Assembly: GCA_963556195.1 (NCBI GenBank)
Contig: OY744537.1
Span: forward strand, 15,432,743-15,496,742
Source of the DNA: Sepiola atlantica
Lineage: Eukaryota > Mollusca > Cephalopoda > Sepiida > Sepiolidae
Direction: 5' to 3'
Length of the DNA: 64,000 nt
Part shown: positions 49,001-60,700 of the stretch, piece after piece
Layout: each line of letters begins with the position of its first letter
Numbering within the stretch: the stretch's first letter is position 1
Notes under the pieces: generated by a model
Databases searched by the model: none
Seen by the model: only the letters and a program-made list of their open reading frames with translations
What the model was told of the DNA's origin: nothing
Program-made: the position numbers and the translations under genes

Positions 49001-52000
49001 TGTAACATACTTTTGTTAATTATACCACTGTGTTTGTCTTGATTATTACCGGCCCTGCAAGGCCACAACAGCTATTCATCTGTGTGTGTGTGAGGGGGGG
49101 GGGAGAAGACAAAGTTTCGGCAAAAGCGTCTGTACCCAATCAGCTCATTTGCCAGACGGAAATACTTTTTCTCTCTTCATCGCTACATGTCACTTTAGAC
49201 GTCCTGTCGATGACGTCATATCTTGACGTGTAACCTCAATTCTGATCTTTTAACTTCTAATGGAATTTTTCAGCTTTCTTCTTAATCCAACCTTACGTGA
49301 AAAATCCCGTTTTTAACATTATTTTTACACACTGACATCCAATCTTGCTGCACTGAGCTATTATTTTGACGAATTGGACTGAGGATGCTTAGCCAAAATA
49401 GGACTATAACCAAAACATCTCTGTCCAATTTGAGGGTTCTTGATAAGTTGCAGAGGCGTATCTGTAATTTGATTGGCCCAACTCTTTCTTCTTCTCTGCA
49501 CCCTCTCTCTTACAGACATGATGTTGCTAGTCTTAATCATTTTTATAGATACTATTGCGGCATGTGTTCTTCAGAATTGTGTGATTTATTCCCTGCTTCC
49601 TTTGCTACAGCTCGTTTGACTCATTGGTCTAGTGGTCTCCATCAATTCGCTGTTTCGATACCTCATTCTAATACAGTTTCCTATTTTAGTAGCTTCTTTT
49701 TCAAGAACTGCAGACTTCTGGAACTCTCTTCCTGCTGACTATTTCCCTCTACCTATAGCCTTGGTCTTTTCAAGACTAAGGTCAATAGGCATCTCCTGTC
49801 TTTGCGATAATCATCTTTCGTTCATGTTAGCTCCTTACATCAAGTGGCTTCATGCTTTGTCTTGAGCGATTTTCATAAAAATACAACATATGTAGCGAAA
49901 ATGTCTGCATAAATCAGAAGTTATACTAAATTTATATTATTAGAACGATGAGTGTTAAACCCTTATTTTTGAGATGCTTCATGGCGTGTGGCTTTGCTAA
50001 ATTCAACTGTCTATTATTTTCAAATGGACCCTAGGATTATCCCCTTTCAATTGCATCGAAAGTAAGGGAAATTGTTTTTTGTTTTTATCATATATATGTG
50101 GGGATACTAACGAATTCTAAACGTTAAACATGAAAGAACGAGTAAAAATACGCCAGTAACCAACACAAAAAGTAAGAAAGCCAGCACTCAAAATTCATAT
50201 AAACATAACAATTTATTTAACGTGGTTCATTTAAATTGTATAAATTCCTCAATAAAAGTCTGAGTTTTATGTACAGGAAAATGTCCCTTTTACTGTTTGT
50301 ATAAAATGTCTCTTTTAAAGTTTGTTCTTGGAAAGCACACGTGTTTTGGTGTGCGCGTATATTAGAGAAAATGAGCCGTCTCTCTACCCTTTTTTTGCAG
50401 TGTACGAAATGGTAGGAATTTGTGTTAGACGGTACTTAAAACAGAGAAAAGAAAGAAAGGGTGTAAGCTTACTATTTGTCCTGTGTCCGGTGAGGAGGAA
50501 AAGGGAGACGGCGTGTAGTAACTGTAAGACAGTAGCAGGCAGTGTTTTCTTGCCCCATGCCTTTTTTGTCTGTTGATGGGATCGTCTTAATCGCTGGTCG
50601 TAGGGAGAGAAAGACTTCATTGACAGGACCGTGTTACTTGCTGGGAAAAGGAAAAAAGAGGAAGGAGGAAGTGCGTTCTTTCTTTTATATCACTCAATAT
50701 CTCGCGTGGTCAAGCATGATTTGTTGGTCTTTGATTGGCCGGACCCTATGACAGCGTGATTTGGCGAGAATTGGCCCTGTCTTCTTCTTTAGAAACGAAG
50801 AAGGGCTGAGTTAACAGAGAAAGAAATAATAACATATTAGGATGTTAATCCGATATATATATATATAACAAAAAATACTACATCGGTGGAACAGCATTAA
50901 AACTTTTTAAATATATAATCACAAAAGTAAATTTTATTACCAAAGAACGTAGAGTACATGACTATTTAACCATTTTGGTAAACTTACGGATAACGAACGA
51001 ATACGAAATCTAATGGCTGGTTAGAAATGCTGATTTTTAAATGATCGGTGTAGATCATATCTGAGTGAGAACTAAAATTTAAAGATACAAAAAATCTACG
51101 AAACCGAAAATGCAAAATTACTACAAACTGTAGTTAGAGAGTACATATAAGTTTGGGATAGGAAAAGAACTAAAAAATAACTATCATAGTCACTGTCAAC
51201 AGTCTGATTAACATACTTGTGAATGAAAACACTTGTATTCCGTAAATTTGTAGCAGTTACCTCCTCCTTTTACACATAACTGCACCAGCTGGCCGTTAGG
51301 TGTCGCTTATTCACCGACAGGTGGCGCTGAAAAGCGACACCAGAGTTATCTGCCCTTCTTGGTATAAAAGCCGGTGTAAACACAAAAATCACCCCATTTG
51401 TTATGGAAAGGATAGTTTGTCCCTTCCTTACATTTATCGCACGAAATGAATTGAATGAACAACTGAGTAACAGGCAACAAAAAAGAGGGGTTTTATTGAC
51501 TCAAGGATACCTATACCGTTTGGTATAGGTAGAAGAGAGAGTTGGACGGTGTCCGGTTGAGGAAGAGGAAAAATGTAATGGTTCTCCGGGCTGCCCGTGG
51601 GTTTTCTTCAAGTGGAGATGGTAGTAGTCTTTGAGTGAGACGACGGTAGCAGGAGAAAAAGTTTTTCCAGGTTCCTCGTCGGTGTTCTCGGTGATGCGTC
51701 CCGGCTGGTGCCAAGGGGACGTCTCTGCGAGGCTGTTGAATGAAAAAGAGGGTGATTTTTGTTTTTACACCGGCTTAACAGGGGAGTAACAAGGGAATTT
51801 GGTCTTTACACTTCAAAAGTATATTATTGTTGTCAACGAATATGCACCAATAGTTCGACGTTTTTTTTTATTATTTAATTTACACACATTAAAAATGGTT
51901 AATTAAAACTAACACAAAGATTGTTTAATTATTCTTTTACTTATATTGATTGCAATTATCCTTATCAAGTTCTTTTGTTGTTTCAGAATCGACCAGCCAT

Positions 52001-55000
52001 AAACTTCCGGTTTATAAATGCACAGTTGAACAACTCGCCCAAGATATGGTTCTTTCAAGCTTCTTTAATCCGTCATGGCTACTCAGACAAGCCACACAAT
52101 CAAAAGAGGTGAAATACCATTTTGAATTGTCTATCTCATTTCTTTTACCTATTCAAAAGAGGTGAAATACCATTTTGAATTGTTTATCTCATTTCTTTTG
52201 CCTATTCAAAAGAGGTGAAATACCATTTTGAATTGTATATCTCATTTCTTTTGCCTATTCAAAAGAGATGAAATACCATTTTGAATTGTTTATCTCATTT
52301 CTTTTGCCTATTCAAAAGAGGTGAAATACCATTTTGAATTGTTTATCTCATTTCTTTTGTCTATTCATTTCAAGCGCGAGTGTAATCCTCTGTCAAAAAT
52401 GCCGTAAAAAAAATATATACTTCGCTAGTGTTTTCACTAATATTCATATTCATATAAAATAACGTCTAAATCGGTGAACTTAAAAAGAAAGAATAATGAT
52501 AGCAACAAAAAGAAGAAAAAAAAGGAAAAAGTCTTGCTCTGCGAATGATATATTTATTGAGAGTCTTAAAAAAAAATGATTTTATTTATTTTAAAATTGC
52601 ATCATGTTTTTCTTTTCAAATATTAATATAATGGATGCTTCATCAGATATGATCAATTTTCTTATTCAAATGTATTTATATTTATATAATTGCAATATTT
52701 ATATACAAGTGTACACCCTCTATCAAAAATGACGGGGAATTCAATTTTTAATAGATAAATTATTATTAGCATTTCTGATGATCTAAAGAAAAAAAATACC
52801 AACCGTTGACTTTTTATTTAGAGTGGAAGATTTCTTTACAAATTCATTTTAGGTGGCGTGGTAAGTCTGACTTGCTATTTTCTTTCTCGCTTCCCCTCAC
52901 CACTTGAAATGTTTTAGTCCCAGGGCTGAAAAAAAAAGCACATATTTTACTCGCTAACTTTTATGTGACGGGACGGATTTATATTTATTTAGATAAAATA
53001 TGCAAATGAAATAATACACCTCGGTCTTCATTATAGTGCGGTGGATTCTTTCAATGAATCCGTTTTTTCGCCTCTCAATGTAAGGGAAGTAACTACGTTT
53101 TCTGTTCATCCAGTCAGTCCTGTGCTAAGAAAGATAATCTTTCATGACTAGCGATTATGAAGATAAAATAGAAGTGATCACTTTTTGGTGAAATAAAACC
53201 ATGGATAAAAGCAATATTTTGAAGTTTGTTTGGTATTTTTTGATTTACATATTTTCAGGTTTACATGCCGCACGCAAAACCGATTCGGGGAATCCCGGTC
53301 AACCATTGGAAAGCTGATGTATTGATAAATGGAGCCAACTTTACAGTTGATTATTTCTATTCAGGTTAGCCAGTTTTGCAATTAATATTATTTTGACATC
53401 AATATTGATGGTGACAAAACGATCAGCATCATTATTATTATTATTGGTACTCACTAGGAGTTCTCACACAGATCATCATCAGTGATTAGTCACTGATAAT
53501 AACAGGCGGAGTTTGAGTGACAACAAGTCTCCCCAGATTTCCAGTACTCTCCACCTCTTCTGATAACTACAGCAAATGACTTTGCGTTATCACAACAGCC
53601 GCTTACCATTGCTCTCTCGCTTGCAACGAGTATTAGTCTACTCTGAAATTTGGGTGGCAATAAGTCTCACCAATGTCCCAGTACTCTCTGCACTCTTCCA
53701 GTGGAGGTCTGGTTAGTGCTGTCCCTCCTCGGTCTTTCCATTCTCCATGACCCTTCGCAATTATTTTGTGTGGTATCAGCCGAGACTGATGCCCTTTCTT
53801 TTAGGGGGGGGGGCACAGTTTATAACATATCTAGCAGTTTCAGTTCCCTTGGTTTCATGTGGTGTTCCTTCCATGTTTTTGTTTTACTTCTGTTGCAATT
53901 TCCTTGTAGCTGGTTGGTGTTCGCAGTTTATGTGGGTTGGTTTCCGCATTCGAGGATTTTCCTTAAGATTTCAGCCGTTTTCATCATTGCTGTCCGCTGT
54001 ATAGTCTCAGTCTTCCGTTTGATTCCAATTTCTCGGAGTCTTTTTTCTAGTCTTTTGGGGACTGTTTCTAGTCATCATCATCATCATCATCATCTTCATC
54101 ATCATCATCATCATCATCAGCATCATCATCATCATCATCATCATCATTTACTCACTAGGAGTTTTCACACAAGTCATCATCAGTGATTGCTTACTGTTAA
54201 TAAAAAGTTGTGTTTGCTTGGAGTCTAGGGGACAACAAGTCTCCTCAGATTTCCAGCACATCTTTCGATAATCGTTGCAAATTATTTTGCGTTATCACAA
54301 CAGTTGTATACCGTTGTTGTTTTGCTGATAACGACCGTTGTCTTTCTTTGGAATTTGAGTGGTAATAAACCTCCTAAACATTACAGTACTCTCTGCACCT
54401 TTCCAGTAAAATTCTTGATGGTGCCTATCCCTCCTCGGTCTTTCCATCCTCCATTACCCTTCACGATCATTTGTGTGGTACCAACCGCGGCTAGTGACAT
54501 CATTTTTTGGAGGGGAAGGAATGTCAGACACTGGCATTTCTGGTAGTTTCAATTCCCTTGAATTCATGCAATGTTTTTTTTTATATATTTGTTGTTCTAT
54601 TTCTATATACCTGTGATTTTTCGGCATCACCTCGTTATGTGGGTTGCTTTCCATACTTCAGGATTTGGCTTAATTAATTATTAGATTATTAGAATTATTT
54701 GGGGCAACACTATAATTTTTAGCATTATCTAAATTATTTTCGGTATTTCAATTACATTTGGCCGTGTCATTTTTGAAGGATATCATTATAATATTTGAAT
54801 TCATGATTACATTCTTTTTGGTATTATTATTATTTTTATTTGTTGTAATAGCGCTATTATTTTTAGTATTAATGTCATATTTGGTATTATTATTGTTATT
54901 ATTTATGGTATTATTATTATTTTTTATTATTACTACTATTATTATTTTTGTCATTATTATTATTATTACTTTTGGTATTATTCTTATTTTTTGTATTAGC

Positions 55001-55031
55001 ACTATTATTTTTAGTATGATTGTTATTTTTG

Positions 55032-55069
<38 letters not shown>

Positions 55070-57668
55070 TATGGTATTATCATTATAATTATTATTATTT
55101 TATTACTATTATTATTTTTGTCATTATTAATATTGTTATTTTTGGTATTATTATAATTTTTGTATTAGCACTATTTTTTTAGTATTATTGTTATTTTTGG
55201 TATTATTATTATTTTTTATTATTACTACTATTATTATTTTTGTCATTATTATTATTATTACTTTTGGTATTATTATTATTTTTTTTTGTATTATTATTAT
55301 TTTGAGTATTTTCATTTATTATTATTATTACTATTATTATTTTTGGTATTATTATTATTACTTTTGGTATTATTATTATTTTGAGTATTTTCATTTATTA
55401 TTATTTTTGGTATTATTATTATTACTTTTGGTATTATTATTATTATTACTTTTGGTATTATTATTATTATTATTTTTGGTATTATTATTATTGGTATTAT
55501 TATCATCTTTAGTATCATTATTATTATTGGTATTTATATTATTATTTTAATAATATTATTATATTTGGTATTACACTTATTTTGGTGCAGTCTCATTACT
55601 TATGTTAGTCACTAGCATTAAAATGTGTTGACTAATTTCACCATTTATAGTTATTTATCATGGTTAGTAATAATTATTAGCAAAAATATATCACCAGAGG
55701 GAACATATTTTTGCTAGTAGCTATGACGAATGAACATATATTACACTGCACCAAAGGAGGAGATAATACCGGGGGGGATCGTCTCATGAACATACAGAAA
55801 CTACACTACTCCTACCCCCAGAAAAAGAAGGAGGTAATAGCTGGGAGGATGGTATCATAACCACAGAACAGATACTACATTACAACCCAAGGGATAAGGT
55901 AATGACTGGCAGTATGGTATCATGAGGAACGAACATATACTATAGTGCCCCCCCCCCCCCTAAAAAAATAAAAAAATAAAAGAGGAGGTAATGCCTGGGA
56001 AGATGGTCTCGTGACAACAGAACAGATACCACACTACACACCCTCAAGGAGGAGGTAATGCCTGGGAGGATGTCTCATGACAACAGAAAATATACTGCAC
56101 TACCTTACCCCATGAATTGAACATTGAAAGATGGTAATAGTATAGTTTCGGCTTCAGACAGATACCAAATCTCCATTAGTAATAGAAGTAATAGTATAGT
56201 TTCGGCTTCCGACAGACAGATACCAAATCTCCATTAGTAATAGAAGTAATAGTATAGTTTCGGCTTCAGACAGACAGATACCAAATCTCTATTAATAATA
56301 GAAGTAATAGTATAGTTTCGGCTTCAGACAGACAGATACCAAATCTCCATTAGTAATAGAAGTAATAGTATAGTTTCGGCTTCAGACAGACAGATACCAA
56401 ATCTCCATTAGTAATAGAAGTGATAGTATAGTTTCGGCTTCAGACAGACAGATACCAAATCTCCATTAGTAATAGAAGTGATAGTATAGTTTCGGCTTCA
56501 GACAGACAGATACCAAATCTCCATTAGTAATAGAAGTAATAGTATAGTTTCGGCTTCCGACAGACAGATACCAAATCTCCATTAGTAATAGAAGTAATAG
56601 TATAGTTTCGGCTTCAGACAGACAGATACCAAATCTCCATTAGTAATAGAAGTGATAGTATAGTTTCGGCTTCAGACAGACAGATACCAAATCTCCATTA
56701 GTAATAGAAGTGATAGTATAGTTTCGGCTTCAGACAGACAGATACCAAATCTCCATTAGTAATAGAAGTAATAGTATAGTTTCGGCTTCAGACAGACAGA
56801 TACTAAATCTCCATTAGTAATAGAAGTAATAGTATAGTTTCGGCTTCAGACAGACAGATACTAAATCTCCATTAGTAATAGAAGTGATAGTATAGTTTCG
56901 GCTTCAGACAGACAGATACTAAATCTCCATTAGTAATAGAAGTAATAGTATAGTTTCGGCTTCAGACAGACAGATACTAAATCTCCATTAGTAATAGATA
57001 TGTATTAATCTATGAATTTCTTTCAATTATACTGTTCTGTCGTTCTATGAAGATTTGTTAAATAAATTTAGGGGCATATTTTGATTAAATCCCTGCTGAC
57101 AAAAGCAAAAACACACAGGTTAAATGTCATAGTTTTTCATAGTGGTCAACCAGAGATCAAAGTAAAATAGAAAGCTTTGTAACTGTATTCCTCCACCTAA
57201 CAAGGTTACCCTGCCACACAGCAATAAATTAAACATAACTCATTACGCTCACTTTTATGCCCACTATCTGGCATTTTTTCAGACACACATACGTTCATTT
57301 TTATTATATAGATAATAAAGTTTCGTTTTCCAAGTTATTGCTCCTCGGGTAACGCTGGATTTTCCCCACATTCTCGTGGGCAGGCAGTTAAATATGGAGT
57401 GGATATATTGTCTGTCAATTGAGGTTCCTTTATCCGTGAGGGAGTGTTCAAGGCACTGTGCGGGTATTTTTGTTGCAATCTAGTGTGACACTCTTAAGGG
57501 AGGCTAGATTCTCCCCACATTTAAAACCGACATTGATTCTAACATTCGTTCTCTTTGTGTGGAGGCGAGCGAGTAAATAAGCATAATATCCAACATAACG
57601 CCCTCTGTTTTGATGGACAATTTATTTCTTTGAACCCGCCTCTCTCTCTTTCTTTCTCTCTCTTTCTT

Positions 57669-57703
<35 letters not shown>

Positions 57704-57705
57704 TA

Positions 57706-57751
<46 letters not shown>

Positions 57752-60700
57752 ATTCATTATCCTTGGTCATCACACCTCTCCCTTCGACTGTCTTTAACTT
57801 GTTGGGATTCTAGGGGGAAATCGCAATTATATGTTCATAATACAAGCAATGTCACATGCAAGGCAAAATAATAATTCACAGGAAATAGGTTGTTTAAATA
57901 AAGCGTTTATTGAACGTGTGTAACCACAATGAAACAGAGTACATTAATACGTATACAGTGTGTATGTGGAATGATGAATGCTGTGTGTATATATATATGT
58001 ATGTATAATGTGTGTGGAGTTGAAATAGTTCATATGATTGAAACGTGCATGGGAAAATATGTTCAGTAAATAAATTGTGTACGTGAAAATAAAATGTTCT
58101 GGAGAAGAAATTGTCTCTGTAGGAATATGAATGCGTGTGTGAAGAAAAATCTCTTACTGAGAAAAACGTGCTTATGAATTTGAACACATGTGATTTTGTG
58201 GGTCAGACAAGGAGACAAGCAGCGTCTCCAATGACTACCGTCTGCCGTAGCCGGAACTGAAAAGAGGCCTGTCTGGCGTTGTGCACCGGTTTATATAATC
58301 AAAAAGAGCAGATAACTCTGTGGTCGTCTTCCAGCGCCACCTGACGGCAAACCGGTGCAATTATGTTTGAGAGGGGGGATAACTGCTACAAACTGATTCA
58401 ATATCATAGAAAGAAAGAAAAATGAAAGAAAGAAAAAAGTTCAATTTCAAACAAACAAATATTTGATTAAAGAGTTTCTGTTATGTAGTAATTGTGCCAA
58501 ACCAATCATTTTCTATTCAATAATTTTCTATTTTACTAAAGTATTTAAAAATTTTCAAATTGATAAAAAAAGTTTTATTTTCTCATCCATTTGAACAAAT
58601 GAAATGAAATACTTATGAAAAACTATTGAATTAAAATGAAAAATATCTGTAAATATTTCTGTTTTGGTCTACTATATTTTTTAACTCTTCATATTTTACA
58701 GATATTATAACTTAATTTGTAATTTACAAATTCCTTCACTCATATAAACTTTGTAGTAATAATTAATATTTATCAGAACCTGACCGAGGTAATTCTGAAT
58801 TGGAATATATAAGTTTTGTAAGTGTATATTGTGTAGTTTCTGAGATTAGCATGGGCACACACGTACATGGCAAATAGTATCTACCTGTACCCATCTGGTG
58901 TGCCCGGGAGTATTTTACTATTATGTCTGTCCCTCTTGTCTTTTCTTAATTAATTTCTTGTAATAAAACATTTACCTTTTTGAAAAATAATTCAATGAAT
59001 AAATATATGTTATAAAAAAATCAGTTTCACAATAAAATTGATCCGACGTCTTACAACGTCTTTAAATTTAAATCCCAGAAATAATTTTGAGTTTTGTTTT
59101 TAAACTATGTCATGTTTTACCAAATTATTATTATTTTTTTATAGGATTTGGAAAGTTTAATTCAATTATTATGGTATCGTCTGGTCATTAAATTATTAAT
59201 TGAACCAAATTGTTATAAAACTATAGCTAATTTTGTAATGTAGTTTTAATTGAATATAAGTATCTTCCAAAGCGTTCAAACTTTTATGCTTAAAATTTTA
59301 AAGCCAGAAATGACTTTCTATTCGGCAGTTTAAATGCTTCCAAAATTGTTTTCATATTTCGAAGGTCATGAAGTAATTCATTCATTTTATTTTCATCTCT
59401 TAATAAAATATTAAAATGGTTGACTTGTTTATGATATTGTTTCACTTCGAGATTCGATTGTTTTTTAAGCCTTTAAACTGATGAAAAAAAAGTAATTTAT
59501 GGCTTGAACGTTTAAAAGCAAAATTATAATATACAGATCCTTTTTGCTTCTAAACAAGGGAAAAATTAATTCTAAACTAGTCCTTGCTATTTTGAACCTC
59601 ATCTTCAAGAATGGGATATTATTAGTTAATTTATTTATATTAAATTTTTTTAAGAGATGTGTTCAAATTAATAATTGGAAAGAATTCAATGGAGGGATAT
59701 AAGTATTTAAAAAAACAGTTTTGCAATAAAATGGATTACACGTCTTACCAAAAGTTGAAATCTGAATCCCATAAATAGTTTCAAGTTTTTTAAACTCTTC
59801 AAATTATCAATAAGTAGAAGCTAAGAGTTCAGAAGTGCATGTCGATTTTTTTTTTTTTTAGCAAATTATGATTTTTAAGACTTTTATTAAAATGTGTCCA
59901 TTAAATTATTAACAAAACAAAATATTTACACTTTAAGAAAAATAGTTCTATGAAGGATTATATGTATTGAAAAATATCGGTTTTGCAATAAAATTTATCG
60001 GACATCTTACGAAATTCTGAAATTTAAATCCCATAAATACTTTCGAGATTGTTTTGTTTTTAACTCTTAATTTTAGAAATAACAAGAAGAATACTTGTCT
60101 GATGACGGGTAAAATGAATTCCCCAAACAGAACGGTTTTACACAGAATTTATATCCCCTTACGAAGATTAAAAGCAAAATATAATGATACTAAATCTTAT
60201 GACTAAAATAATTATTCTAATGTTGATTAAAATCCATGACATTATTTTGATTCTAAGAATGTCTAAAATTTAAGACGTAATTACTTAATTGGTGTCTAAT
60301 GACTATTGATCAAATTCAATGCAAATCTGAAATATTTGAATTTTTTTTAAATCGGTGGTTGTGTTTATATTATGTCCCCTAAAAGCAATTTAAAATACAC
60401 CAAACAACTAAAACTTGGGTGTATATTTATCAATTGATGTCTAATACCTATTGTTCAAATTTCACAAAATACAGAGATATTTGAATTTTCACAAAAGGTT
60501 TCCACCAATTTTTTACCCCCTTTGCTTGAAACAAAATTAAACTAAATATATCCTACATTCTGACTTATTATGCCTAGCAGCTGTGTTCCAAAATTCATAA
60601 CGGTCGCTTAATTAGTTTATTACACTCGTATGCTCTCCTGTATTAAGGGAAAGTTTAAAACAAAACAAAAAAAACTATGTGTTTGTTATCGCAATGCATG

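Noticed and set aside
53650..54186. 178-codon + strand frame, the longest in the window
   Set aside because: It is antisense to a LINE C-terminus and 3' UTR and ends in a (CAT)n poly-His run.
54748..55550. Hydrophobic frames of Ile, Leu and Val
   Set aside because: Products of the (ATT)n array in all frames.
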